Under the pieces are notes generated by a model that was given only the letters and a program-made list of their open reading frames with translations, did no database searches and was not told where the DNA came from. This document shows, piece after piece, positions 1-8,698 of a stretch of DNA of 12,961 nt. Source of the DNA: Streptosporangiaceae bacterium (GTDB taxonomy: Bacteria > Actinomycetota > Actinomycetes > Streptosporangiales > Streptosporangiaceae); assembly GCA_030045295.1 (NCBI GenBank), contig JASIGD010000414.1:1-12961 (forward strand), written 5' to 3'. Made by a program: the position numbers and the translations under genes. How positions within the stretch are numbered: position 1 is the stretch's first letter; the number at the start of each line of letters is the position of its first letter.

Positions 1-294
1 TGGCAGATGTCCGCGGACCGGCTGGCGCCGCCCGTGCCCTCGGCCGAGGCGGAGGCGCTGGACCGCACCACCGACTCCGACCTGCTGCGGGCGCTGCGCG
101 ACCTGCCCGGGGAGTTCCGGACGGCGGTGTACCTGGCGGACATCGAGGGCTATCCCTACCGGGAGATCGCCGAGATCATGGGCACGCCGGTCGGCACCGT
201 CATGTCGCGGTTGCACCGCGGGCGCAGGAAGATCCGCGAGCAGCTGCTGGCCGCGGGTCTGGGCGCCGCGCAGGCCGACTCGTCCGGCGCCTGA
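1..294 (+). CDS. ECF RNA polymerase sigma factor, SigR/SigH type (3' part; 5' end outside window)
   Basis: This is the C-terminal 97 residues of an extracytoplasmic-function sigma factor, read in frame from base 1. The segment SAEAEALDRTTDSDLLRAL matches the linker before region 4 in SigR (Streptomyces) and SigH (Mycobacterium). It is followed by LPGEFRTAVYLADIEGYPYR and the region 4.2 helix-turn-helix EIAEIMGTPVGTVMSRLHRG, which binds the -35 element. The first residues, WQM, fit the DWQL motif that precedes this linker, so the reading frame continues upstream and the ATG at 7 is not the start. Family knowledge: SigR/SigH direct the thiol-oxidative stress response and are held inactive by a zinc anti-sigma factor (RsrA/RshA), usually encoded immediately downstream. 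No such gene follows here; a strong hairpin lies 8 bases after the stop. Assignment to the SigR/SigH group is firm. Its stress role is inferred. Confidence 0.9.
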   Translation, partial: WQMSADRLAPPVPSAEAEALDRTTDSDLLRALRDLPGEFRTAVYLADIEGYPYREIAEIMGTPVGTVMSRLHRGRRKIREQLLAAGLGAAQADSSGA

Positions 295-301
295 GCACCG
301 A

Positions 302-366
302 GGTTCCGCCGCCGGGCACCGGCCGGTTTCGGGTCCGTGCGCGCTGGGGTGCCCGGCGGCGGGACC
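302..366. terminator. Large inverted repeat, probable bidirectional terminator
   Basis: Arms 302-320 and 348-366 are 19 bases each and complementary except at one position (T305/G363, a G-U pair in one transcript). The inner 15 base pairs (306-320 with 348-362) are perfect, and the loop is 27 nt. The repeat sits between two convergent genes, 8 bases after the sigma factor stop and 23 bases after the end of the AsnB-like gene. There is no T tract, as is common for hairpin terminators in GC-rich actinomycetes. Termination is inferred from structure and position. Confidence 0.7.
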
Positions 367-377
367 ACCGCGCGATC

Positions 378-406
378 CCGGCCGGCCGCTACCTGGGGCC
401 GGCCGG
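378..406 (-). terminator. Second GC-rich hairpin over the AsnB-like stop codon
   Basis: Arms 378-387 and 397-406 form a perfect 10-bp stem with a 9-nt loop. The loop contains most of the stop codon (389-391) of the minus-strand AsnB-like gene. It is next to the larger hairpin at 302-366, so the two may act in tandem on the minus-strand transcript. It could also be a chance result of GGCC-rich sequence. Confidence 0.35.
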
Positions 407-2314
407 TTCCCAGCCGAGCGCCACCGGGTCGTACACGCGCTCGACGTAGATCTGGTGCCACAGCGAGAAGACGACCAGTAGCCACACGTGCCGCCAGGTC
501 ACCTCGGAGTCCCCGGACCGGAAGCGGCGCAGGACGTCCATCGCGGCGCCCTTGTTCAGCCACTGGCCGGTCTGCGCCGTGCGGACCACCTGGTCGGCGA
601 ACCCGTACATGGGCCCGCCCAGCCAGTACCCGAGCGGCACGGGCAAGCCGAGCTTGGCGCGATCCGCGGTGGCCTCGGGCAGCAGGGCGCCGATGGCCTC
701 CCGGAGCGCGAACTTGGTCGTGCCCGCCGCGGTCTTCTCGACCCTGGCCAGCCGCGAGGCGACCGCGAGCACCTCGCGGTCCAGGAACGGCGTGCGCAGC
801 TGGAGGCCGTGCGCCATGGCCATCCGGTCCGCCTTGACCAGGATGTCTCCCGGCAGCCAGGTGTTGACGTCGATCAGCTGCATGGTCGCCACGTCATCCA
901 GCTCGGCGTCGGCGGCCTGCCGGTACACCGGGTCGGTCACGTCGAACTCGCTGCCCTGGCCGCCCCTGGCCAGCGTCCCCGCCTGGTCGGCGCGGAATAC
1001 GTACGCGTTGCCGATGTAGCGCCGCCGCAGCGGCGTCGAGGTCCGGTTGAGCAAGCCTTTCCCCTTCGCGCCGCGCGGCAGCTCGGAGGCGACCCGGCCG
1101 ATCGTGGCCCGGCCCCACGAGGGGAGCGCCCGGCCGGCCCGCACCAGGCCGGGCTGGTGGTAGACGCCGTAGCCGCCGAACAGCTCGTCCGCTCCCTCGC
1201 CGGACAGCACCACCTTGACGTGCTTGCGCGCCTCACGGGCCGCGAACCACAGCGGGACAGCCGCCGCGTCCGCCATCGGGTCGTCCAGGTGCCAGACGAT
1301 CCTGGGCAGGCACGCGAAGAACTCCTCGGCGGTGATCACGTACGGCACCGACTTCAGGCCGAGCGCCGTCGCCGTCGCCGCCGCGAGGTCGATTTCGCTG
1401 TATCCCTCGCGCTCGAACCCGACCGTGAAGGTCGGCAGGCCGGGATAGGACTCCGCCGCGAGCGCGCAGAGGGTAGCCGAGTCCACGCCGCCGGACAGGT
1501 ACGCGCCGACCGGCACGTCGCTGCGCAGGTGCATCAGCACCGAATCGCGCAGCGCCGCCAGGATCCGCTCCGGCGACGCCGAAGAGGGAGACCGGGCCGG
1601 ACGGAATTCGGGACGCCAGTACCTGAATACGTCGACCCGGCCGCCCGGGCGCGCGATCAGCACGTGCCCGGGCGGCAGCGACCGCGCCGGCGGCACCAGC
1701 GTGGCCGGCGCGGGCACGTACTGGAAGGACAGGTACCTGCGCAGCGCGTCCGGGTCCAGGGCGGTCACCTCGCCCGAGTCGGCCAGGGCCTTGCGCTCGG
1801 AGGCGAACCTGAGCTGCGCCGCGGGCCTGGACGCGGGTTGCCGCGGGCTTCCCGAGGTCAGCGCGTAGAAGAACGGCTTGATGCCGAAAGGGTCGCGCGC
1901 GCAGAACAGTTCCCGGGCGCGCCGGTCCCAGATCGCGAAGGCGTACATGCCCCGGAGCTGGCGGACCACATCCTTGCCGAGCCAGGCGTACATCTCGACC
2001 AGGACCTGGGAGCCGGATCTGCCGCGCAGCTGGACCCCGCGGTCGAGCAGGCGCTGGGCCAGCTCGACGTAGTTGTAGATCTCGCCGTCGAAGACCATCA
2101 CGTAGCGGCCGTCCGCCGAATACACCGGCTGGCGCGCACCGGGGGACGGATCGATGACGGCCAGCCGGCTGAACGCCAGGGCGAGGTCGGGATCGGCGAA
2201 AAACCCCTCGTCGTCGGGTCCGCGGTGGACAACGCGCAGGGCGGCCCGGCCCACCCACTCGGTGTCGGGCCCTGTCCCGTCTGCCAGCGCCAGGCAGCCG
2301 GTTATTCCGCCCAT
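389..2314 (-). CDS. Asparagine synthetase-like amidotransferase with degenerate glutaminase site
   Basis: 641 residues in two domains: an N-terminal class II glutamine amidotransferase (Ntn) fold (about 1-200) and a C-terminal ATP-dependent synthetase domain (about 245-600). The synthetase site looks intact: PP-loop SGGVDS at 274-279, SGEGADELFGGY from 371 (E373 matches the Glu348 of E. coli AsnB that is needed for amide formation), and ILVKADRMAMAHGLQLRTPF. EREGYSEIDLA and EARKHVKVVLSGEGADE closely resemble mycobacterial AsnB. The glutaminase site is degenerate: the protein begins MGGITG instead of MCGITG, the NGEIYN motif is DGEIYN (D76), and the SDxEV aspartate is glycine (SGSQV, G101). 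R50 and N81 remain. It probably uses free ammonia or another amine, or makes a different amide. An ATG at 2401 would add 29 residues but overlaps the SDR gene; 2314 fits the family N-terminus. It lies 58 bp behind the SDR, probably cotranscribed. beta-Lactam synthetase is less likely because E373 is kept. Confidence 0.88.
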   Translation of the reverse strand: MGGITGCLALADGTGPDTEWVGRAALRVVHRGPDDEGFFADPDLALAFSRLAVIDPSPGARQPVYSADGRYVMVFDGEIYNYVELAQRLLDRGVQLRGRSGSQVLVEMYAWLGKDVVRQLRGMYAFAIWDRRARELFCARDPFGIKPFFYALTSGSPRQPASRPAAQLRFASERKALADSGEVTALDPDALRRYLSFQYVPAPATLVPPARSLPPGHVLIARPGGRVDVFRYWRPEFRPARSPSSASPERILAALRDSVLMHLRSDVPVGAYLSGGVDSATLCALAAESYPGLPTFTVGFEREGYSEIDLAAATATALGLKSVPYVITAEEFFACLPRIVWHLDDPMADAAAVPLWFAAREARKHVKVVLSGEGADELFGGYGVYHQPGLVRAGRALPSWGRATIGRVASELPRGAKGKGLLNRTSTPLRRRYIGNAYVFRADQAGTLARGGQGSEFDVTDPVYRQAADAELDDVATMQLIDVNTWLPGDILVKADRMAMAHGLQLRTPFLDREVLAVASRLARVEKTAAGTTKFALREAIGALLPEATADRAKLGLPVPLGYWLGGPMYGFADQVVRTAQTGQWLNKGAAMDVLRRFRSGDSEVTWRHVWLLVVFSLWHQIYVERVYDPVALGWEPAGPR

Positions 2315-2372
2315 GCGTGCCGCCCAACGATCGCGATACCGGAATCCGTGGCCCTGAGGTGCCCGGACCAGC

Positions 2373-3146
2373 CTACTTGGGCTGGAACCTGAGCCCCCCA
2401 TCGAAACGGATGACCTCGGCGTTGATGTAGTCGTTCTCGATCAGGGAGCGGACCAGGCGGCCGAATTCATCCGGGCGCCCCATGCGCTTGGGGAAGACGA
2501 TCGGGGTCACCAGCCTGGCCTTGAACTCCTCGGCGGCCGCGCCGGATCCGTAGATGGGGGTGTCGATGATGCCGGGGCAGATCGTGTTCACCCGCACCCC
2601 GATGGCGGCCAGGTCGCGCGCGGCGGGCACCGTCATCCCGATGATGCCGCCCTTGGAGGCGGAGTACGCGATCTGGCCGGTCTGTCCTTCCAGGCCCGCG
2701 ATCGACGCGGTGTTGACGATGACGCCGCGCTGCCCGTCACCGTCGGCGGGGTCGGTCCTGGCGATGGCGGCGGCCGCGATGCGCATGAGGTTGAAGGTGC
2801 CGACCAGATTGACGCTGATGACCTTCTGGTACCTGGCGAGGTTGTGCGGGGTGCCGTCACGCCCCACCGTCCGCTCGGCCCAGCCGATGCCCGCGCAGCT
2901 GACCGCGGTGCGCAGCGGCGGCCCCGCGGCGGCCGCGGCGTCCACCGCCGCCTGGACCGACGCCTCGTCCGATACGTCCGTGGGCGCGAACAGCCCGCCG
3001 ATCTGGTCGGCCACCCGCTTGCCGGCGTCTTCGCTCAGGTCCGCGATGACCACCGTGGCGCCCGCCGCGGCCAGCACCCGGGCCGTGGCCTGGCCCAGCC
3101 CGCTCGCCCCCCCGGAGACGATCGCCGCCGTACCGTTCAGGTTCAT
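2373..3146 (-). CDS. SDR-family 3-hydroxyacyl-CoA dehydrogenase (type 2 / HSD17B10-like)
   Basis: 257-residue classical short-chain dehydrogenase. The N-terminal nucleotide-binding motif is SGGASGLGQA, followed by IADLSE after the second strand (the acidic residue suggests NAD over NADP). SCAGIG stands for the NAG motif, and the catalytic serine is in NTASIAG, with Tyr and Lys in YSASKGG. GQRGVIVNTAS, EGQTGQIAYSASKGGI and the C-terminal GEVIRxDG-like ending (AEVIRFDGGLRFQP) match 3-hydroxyacyl-CoA dehydrogenase type 2, which oxidises 3-hydroxyacyl-CoA in branched-chain or fatty acid breakdown and can act on hydroxysteroids. An ATG at 3158 would add MLPV; MNLNGTAAIV fits homologues better, and neither start has a clear ribosome site. 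The AsnB-like gene follows 58 bp downstream on the same strand. The SDR subfamily is well supported; the natural substrate is not known. Confidence 0.88.
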   Translation of the reverse strand: MNLNGTAAIVSGGASGLGQATARVLAAAGATVVIADLSEDAGKRVADQIGGLFAPTDVSDEASVQAAVDAAAAAGPPLRTAVSCAGIGWAERTVGRDGTPHNLARYQKVISVNLVGTFNLMRIAAAAIARTDPADGDGQRGVIVNTASIAGLEGQTGQIAYSASKGGIIGMTVPAARDLAAIGVRVNTICPGIIDTPIYGSGAAAEEFKARLVTPIVFPKRMGRPDEFGRLVRSLIENDYINAEVIRFDGGLRFQPK

Positions 3147-3195
3147 GACCGGGAGCATACCGGGCGCGAGCGCGCGGCCGGGCGGGGAGCCGGAT

Positions 3196-3209
3196 CAAGA
3201 TATATCTTG
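3196..3209. promoter_or_regulatory. Perfect 14-bp AT-rich palindrome, candidate operator
   Basis: CAAGATATATCTTG is a perfect inverted repeat in otherwise very GC-rich DNA. It lies between the divergent SDR and MFS genes and overlaps the proposed -35 box of the MFS promoter by three bases, so a bound repressor would block RNA polymerase. AT-rich dyads of this general type are typical of PadR, MarR or TetR regulators of efflux genes; which family is unknown. No regulator gene is adjacent, so it must be encoded elsewhere. Confidence 0.65.
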
Positions 3210-3242
3210 TTACTCCTGCTCCGTTCGGCTAGGGTCGGGGCA
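3207..3242 (+). promoter_or_regulatory. Promoter of the MFS exporter, probably leaderless
   Basis: TTGTTA (3207-3212) as -35 and TAGGGT (3230-3235, TANNNT type) as -10 are separated by exactly 17 bp. A start site about 7 bases after the -10 falls on the A of the ATG at 3242. No ribosome binding site with sensible spacing is present, which agrees with a leaderless mRNA, a common arrangement in actinomycetes. Confidence 0.6.
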
Positions 3243-4868
3243 TGGCGAAGGTGCGCGGAAACCCGTGGGCGGTCCTGGTCGTGGTCTCCCTGGGCTTTTT
3301 CATGACGTTGCTCGATCTGACGATCGTCAACATCGCGATCCCCAATATGATCGACAAGCTGCACGCGTCCCTCGACGACGTGCTGTGGGTGCTCAACGCG
3401 TACGCGCTCGTCCTCGCCGTCCTGGTCATCACCGCCGGACGGCTCGGCGACCTGATCGGGACACGGACCATGTTCGCGGCGGGGATCGCCGTGTTCACCG
3501 CCGCGTCGGCCGCGTGCGGGTTCGCCCCGGGACCGGGCTGGCTGATCGCCTTCCGCGCGGTCCAGGGGCTGGGCGCGGCGATGCTGATGCCGCAGACGCT
3601 CGCGATCGTCACCATGACCTTCCCGCCGGAGCGGCGCGGCGCCGCGTTCGGCGTCTGGGGCGCGGTCGCGGGCCTGGCCACGATCGCCGGGCCCACCCTC
3701 GGCGGCCTGCTCGTCACGGCCTTCGACTGGCGATGGATCTTCTTCGTGAACCTGCCGATCGGGATCGCGGTGCTCGCGGTGACCTTCGTCATCATCCCGG
3801 ACCTGCAGCCGGGGCGGCGGCACCGGCTGGACCTCCTCGGCGTGACGCTGGCCAGCGTGGCCCTGCTGGCCATCTGCTACGGGCTGGTGGAGGGGCAGCG
3901 CTACGACTGGGGGACGATCACGTCGTTCATCACCATACCGCTGGTCATCGCGGCCGGCGTCGTGCTGCTGTTCGTGTTCCTGCTGGTCCAGCTGCTGCGC
4001 CAGGCCCGCGAGCCGCTCATCCCGTTCGCGCTGTTCCGGAACAGGAACTTCACGCTGATGAACTGGGTGTCGTTCACGCTGTCCATCGGCATGCTCGGCA
4101 TCTTCCTGCCGTTCACCATCTACCTGCAGTCCGCGCTCGGCTTCTCCGCGCTGAAGGCGGGCCTGACGATGGCGCCGTCCTCGCTGGTGATGATCGCGGT
4201 CGCGCCGTTCCTCGGCCGGCTGACGGACAAGATCGGCGGCAAGTACATCCTGATCAGCGGGCTCACCCTGTTCGCCGTCGGGATGGGCTGGGTGGTGCTG
4301 ATCGCGGCCCCGGACTCCGCGTGGCAGGACTTCCTGCCGCCGCTGATCGTGGCCGGCCTCGGCATGGGCGGCACGTTCGCGCCGCTGACCACGGTGGCCA
4401 TGCGCCAGGTCGAGCCGGCCACGGCCGGCGCGGCGTCCGGCCTGCTCAACACCGCCCGGCAGGTCGGCTCGGTGATCGGGACCGCGACGGTGGGGGCGCT
4501 GCTGGAAAACCGGCTGGTGGCCTCGCTGACCAGCGAGGCCACCGCCCGTTCGGCGGGTCTGCCGGCGCCGGTGCGGGGAGCGTTTATCAGCGGGTTCCAC
4601 CAGGCCGCCGCCAGCGGCCTGCTGACCGGTAGCCCGGCGAGCTCGGGCACGAACTCGCGGGCCGTACCGCCCGCGCTCGCGGCGCAGCTACGCCATCTCG
4701 CCGCGGAGGTGTTCAGCCACGGCTACGTGACCGCGATGCGCTGGACCATGGTGCTGCCCATCGCCGTGATAGTCCTGGCCGCGGTCAGCTGCTTCGCCCT
4801 CAAGAGCGACGTCGCCCGGGGCCGCACGGCGATGCCGGGCGTCGAGCCCGGCCAGATGGCGGGAACTG

Positions 4869-4885
<17 letters not shown>
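3242..4885 (+). CDS. MFS multidrug exporter, DHA2 (EmrB/QacA) family, 14 TM
   Basis: 547-residue membrane protein. The first helix is followed by LDLTIVNIAIPNM (DHA2 signature, near residues 24-36). The loop 2-3 motif A is GRLGDLIGTRTMF, and the antiporter motif C is AGPTLGG in helix 5. Hydrophobic segments continue to a last helix near 505-525 (VLPIAVIVLAAVSCFAL), giving about 14 as usual for this family. A hydrophilic segment rich in Ala, Ser and Gly (about 445-500) precedes the last helix. The protein should expel small hydrophobic or amphipathic compounds in exchange for protons; the substrate is unknown. The gene has its own promoter under a palindromic operator, divergent from the SDR/AsnB-like pair. 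Its stop lies 17 bp inside the converging radical SAM gene. Export of a locally made compound is possible but unproven. Confidence 0.93.
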
Positions 4886-6350
<1,465 letters not shown>

Positions 6351-6493
6351 GCGCCTTCTCCCTCCGTGGTGCGCGCGGCACGGCGTATGCGCCGCTCAGC
6401 GCGCCGAATAGCCCTGATGACACCCGCTCCCCAGCGGTTCCCCCGGCCTGGCCACGTTCCCCGGCAGCCGTCAGGCCAGAACTGCTTCCACGT

Positions 6494-6595
6494 TTATTTA
6501 CGGTCCAGAAGCGTCGCTAGTTCCTTATTGTCCAGCCGCCTTTCTCCCGCCCCCGTCAAATACCATGATTCGCAGGAAGTATTCGCCTGGATCAC
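6494..6595 (-). CDS. Possible small peptide ORF upstream of the radical SAM gene (33 aa, uncertain)
   Basis: A GTG at 6595 opens 33 codons to a TAA at 6494-6496. The product starts VIQANTSCESWYLTGAGERR and ends LDNKELATLLDRK. A weak GGAAG lies 5 bases before the GTG; a TTG at 6607 is an alternative start. It is on the same strand as the radical SAM gene and ends 143 bp before it. Composition is balanced with a charged C-terminal half, unlike the Arg/Ala/Gly-rich shadow reading frames in this DNA. Against it, only about 61% of third positions are G or C, far below the neighbours, so it may be untranslated leader. I do not recognise it. A leader peptide or an enzyme substrate peptide are possibilities only. 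Confidence 0.25.
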   Translation of the reverse strand: MIQANTSCESWYLTGAGERRLDNKELATLLDRK

Positions 6596-6738
6596 AGCAA
6601 CTTCCAAGCGCCCGGGTTGAAAATCCGCCCTATTGTGGGGCCTTTCTTGCCGTACAATGCCGGCGGACCGCCGCCGCCCGTGCCGTCCGTACCGTCCGTT
6701 CCGGGGTGCACGCCGGCCAGGGCCATGACGAGGCCCGA

Positions 6739-6744
6739 TACGCT
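6739..6744 (+). promoter_or_regulatory. Candidate -10 box for leaderless argS mRNA
   Basis: TACGCT fits TANNNT and ends 6 bases before the argS ATG at 6751, which would put the start site at or next to the ATG. No good Shine-Dalgarno sequence is present at usual spacing. There is no convincing -35, and TACAAT at 6653-6658 is a competing -10 that would give a leader of about 85 nt. Confidence 0.35.
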
Positions 6745-6750
6745 TGAGCC

Positions 6751-8502
6751 ATGGCCGATCCACAGCAGGTTCTCGCGCAGCGGGTGCGCGCCGCCACCGC
6801 GGCGGCGTTCGGCCCGGAGTACGGCGACGCCGACCCGCTGATCCGGCCCTCGTCGTTTGCTGACTTCCAGGCCAACGTGGCGCTGCCGCTCGGCAAGCGG
6901 CTGGGCCGGCCGCCGCGCGAGGTGGCCGGGGCGCTGGTCGGACGGCTTGACGTCACCGACATGAGCCTCGAGCCCGAGGTCAGCGGGCCGGGCTTTATCA
7001 ACTTCACGTTGCGCGACGACTGGATCGCGGCCCAAGCCTCCGGCATGCTCGGCGATCCCCGGCTCGGGCTCGATCCCGCGGCCAGGCCGCAGACGGTGGT
7101 GGTGGAATACTCCTCACCCAACATCGCCAAGGAAATGCACGTCGGGCACTTGCGCACGACCATCGTCGGGGACGCCGTGGCGCGCGTCCTGGGCTTCGCC
7201 GGGCACCAGGTGATCAGGGACAACCACGTCGGCGACTGGGGCACCCAGTTCGGCATGCTGATCGAGTACCTGCTTGATATCGGCGAGGACTCGCCGGAGG
7301 CCGGGCTGCTGCGGACCGACCCGAACGCGTTCTACCAGGCCGCCCGGCGCAAGTTCGACTCCGACCCGGCCTTCGCCGAGCGGGCCAGGAACCGCGTCGT
7401 GGAACTGCAGGGCGGCGACCCGGCCACGTTGAAGCTGTGGCGGGAGCTCGTCGATATGTCCCTGGACTACCTGCACCGCATCTACGACCGGCTCGGCGTG
7501 CTGCTCACCGACGACGACATCAGGGGCGAAAGCTTCTACAACGGCATGCTCGCTGACACGGTGGCCACCCTGGAGGACGAGGGCATCGCGGTCTACAGCG
7601 ACGGCGCGCTGTGCGCCTTCCCGCCGGGCTTCACCGGCCGCGAGGGCAGGCCGCTGCCCGTCATCGTCCGCAAGAGCGACGGCGGTTACAACTACTCCAC
7701 CACGGACCTGGCCACCATCCGGTACCGGGTCGACGTCCTGCACTGCGATCGCGCCATCTACGTGGTCGGTTCCGACCAGACGCTGCACTTCCAGATGGTC
7801 TTCGCGGTCGCCGGGGAGGCGGGCTGGATTCCGCCGGGCGTCTCCTTCGAGCACGCCCAGATCGGCCTCGTGCTCGGCACCGACGGCAACCGGCTGCGTA
7901 CCCGGTCCGGTGATAACGTCCAGCTCAGCGACCTGCTGCAGGAAGCAGTGGACCGGGCCCGCGGCATCCTGGACGAGCTCGACGCGTCCGCCCGTTTCGA
8001 CCCCGCCGAGCTGGACGAGGTGGCCGAGGCGGTCGGCATCGGGGCGGTGAAGTACGCCGACCTTTCCACCGCCCGCGACAGCGCCTACGTGTTCGACTGG
8101 GACCGGATGATCTCGTTCCGCGGTAACACCGGCCCGTACCTGCAGTACGCCACCGCGCGGATCCGGTCGATCTTCCGCAGGGCCGACGCGGAGGCCGACG
8201 ACCCGGACATCCGCGGATCGGGCGTCGCGGTCGCCGCCGCCCCCGAACGGGCGCTCGCGCTCAGGCTGCTCGGCTTCGGCGCGACGGTCACCCAGGTCGC
8301 CGAGACCACCGAGCCGCACCGCCTGTGCGCGTACCTGTTCGACGTGGCCAGCCTGTTCACCACGTTCTACGAGGAGTGCCCGGTGCTGAAGGCCGAGCCG
8401 GAGACGTTGCGCGCGCGCCGGCTCGCGCTCTGCGCGCTCACGTTGCGCGTGCTGACCGCGGGCCTGGACCTGCTCGGGGTAGCCGTTCCCGAGCGCATGT
8501 AG
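6751..8502 (+). CDS. argS: Arginine--tRNA ligase (ArgRS)
   Basis: 583-residue class I aminoacyl-tRNA synthetase that charges tRNA-Arg with arginine in the cytoplasm. The N-terminal additional domain (about 1-85) contains ADFQANVALPLGKRLGRPPRE and EVSGPGFINFTL. The catalytic core has SSPNIAKEMHVGHLRTT with the HIGH-type H130-V-G-H133, then GDWGTQFGMLI and the tRNA/ATP core motif YVVGSDQTLHFQMVF. The KMSKS region reads GNRLRTRSGDNVQLSDLL (from 379); a non-canonical KMSKS is normal in ArgRS. The C-terminal DALR anticodon-binding domain ends in LDLLGVAVPERM. Length is typical (about 550-600). It is a single-gene unit with no clear ribosome site, followed 30 bp later by a GC hairpin. It is probably the housekeeping enzyme; I cannot see from this window whether the genome holds a second copy. 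Confidence 0.96.
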   Translation: MADPQQVLAQRVRAATAAAFGPEYGDADPLIRPSSFADFQANVALPLGKRLGRPPREVAGALVGRLDVTDMSLEPEVSGPGFINFTLRDDWIAAQASGMLGDPRLGLDPAARPQTVVVEYSSPNIAKEMHVGHLRTTIVGDAVARVLGFAGHQVIRDNHVGDWGTQFGMLIEYLLDIGEDSPEAGLLRTDPNAFYQAARRKFDSDPAFAERARNRVVELQGGDPATLKLWRELVDMSLDYLHRIYDRLGVLLTDDDIRGESFYNGMLADTVATLEDEGIAVYSDGALCAFPPGFTGREGRPLPVIVRKSDGGYNYSTTDLATIRYRVDVLHCDRAIYVVGSDQTLHFQMVFAVAGEAGWIPPGVSFEHAQIGLVLGTDGNRLRTRSGDNVQLSDLLQEAVDRARGILDELDASARFDPAELDEVAEAVGIGAVKYADLSTARDSAYVFDWDRMISFRGNTGPYLQYATARIRSIFRRADAEADDPDIRGSGVAVAAAPERALALRLLGFGATVTQVAETTEPHRLCAYLFDVASLFTTFYEECPVLKAEPETLRARRLALCALTLRVLTAGLDLLGVAVPERM

Positions 8503-8531
8503 AGCGTTACCCGAAGCCGGCGACTGCGGGT

Positions 8532-8550
8532 CCGCGCGCGCCCCGCGCGG
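8532..8550 (+). terminator. GC hairpin after argS, candidate terminator
   Basis: CCGCGCG (8532-8538) and CGCGCGG (8544-8550) form a perfect 7-bp stem with a 5-nt loop, starting 30 bp after the argS stop. There is no T tract. Position supports a role in ending argS transcription. Confidence 0.45.
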
Positions 8551-8643
8551 GTCGTCGGCAGCACGCGGCGCCCCGCCTGAACCAGGCGAACCTTCCGGTA
8601 ACACACCTAACCGAGCGCTGAACTTCTCCTCCCGGCTCCGGGC

Positions 8644-8663
8644 CGGCGCGGGCTGCCGCGCCG
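8644..8663 (+). terminator. Second GC hairpin downstream of argS
   Basis: CGGCGCGG (8644-8651) and CCGCGCCG (8656-8663) form a perfect 8-bp stem with a GCTG tetraloop. It could be a back-up terminator or a structure in the leader of the next transcript. Confidence 0.3.
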
Positions 8664-8683
8664 CCCAGCATGTGAAGTCGCGA

Positions 8684-8698
8684 ACGTACTGCTTACGT
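8684..8698. promoter_or_regulatory. Interrupted inverted repeat, weak operator candidate
   Basis: ACGTA and TACGT flank a 5-base spacer upstream of the membrane protein/winged-helix pair. The winged-helix protein itself would be a natural candidate ligand, but OmpR-type proteins usually bind direct repeats, so this is only a possibility. Confidence 0.2.

Larger units (their letters stand above)
6351..6750. other. 400-bp intergenic region between the radical SAM gene and argS
   Basis: This divergent region is GC-poor for the window (about 54% by hand count over 6481-6660). It holds the radical SAM ribosome binding site (GGAGGGAG on the minus strand, 6358-6365), a possible 33-codon minus-strand ORF (6494-6595), a TACAAT hexamer on the plus strand (6653-6658) that could be a -10 for argS, and a TACGCT (6739-6744) next to the argS start. 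A TTGAAA (6617-6622) has no well-spaced -10. I see no tRNA and no riboswitch I can name. Confidence 0.6.

Noticed and set aside
389..2314. Calling the AsnB-like protein a beta-lactam synthetase or lasso peptide cyclase
   Set aside because: The SGEGADE glutamate and overall similarity to mycobacterial AsnB favour an asparagine-synthetase-type site, and no precursor peptide, peptidase or carboxyethylarginine synthase gene is near.
488..2392. Long plus-strand open frame opposite the AsnB-like gene
   Set aside because: It is a mirror of a high-GC gene: His/Arg/Gly/Gln-rich, no recognisable domain, no ribosome site. The minus strand encodes clear conserved motifs.
2312..2401. Upstream ATG (2401) for the AsnB-like protein, adding 29 residues
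   Set aside because: The extension overlaps the SDR 3' end, lacks family similarity, and the family N-terminus aligns at the ATG at 2314.
2554..4632. 692-codon plus-strand open frame across the SDR and MFS genes
   Set aside because: It crosses two well-supported genes in other frames and its translation is low-complexity Arg/Gly/Asp-rich sequence with no domain.
6494..6763. Full 89-codon minus-strand frame starting at 6763
   Set aside because: The first half is an Arg/Gly-rich shadow overlapping the argS start. Only the last third looks possibly coding, so just 6494-6595 is listed, at low confidence.
6751..8502. Non-canonical KMSKS (RTRSG) as a sign of a broken synthetase
   Set aside because: Many bacterial ArgRS enzymes have a degenerate KMSKS. 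The rest of the catalytic core is intact.
7114..8604. 496-codon minus-strand frame opposite argS
   Set aside because: Antisense shadow of argS. The composition is typical of a reversed GC-rich gene and no motif is present.
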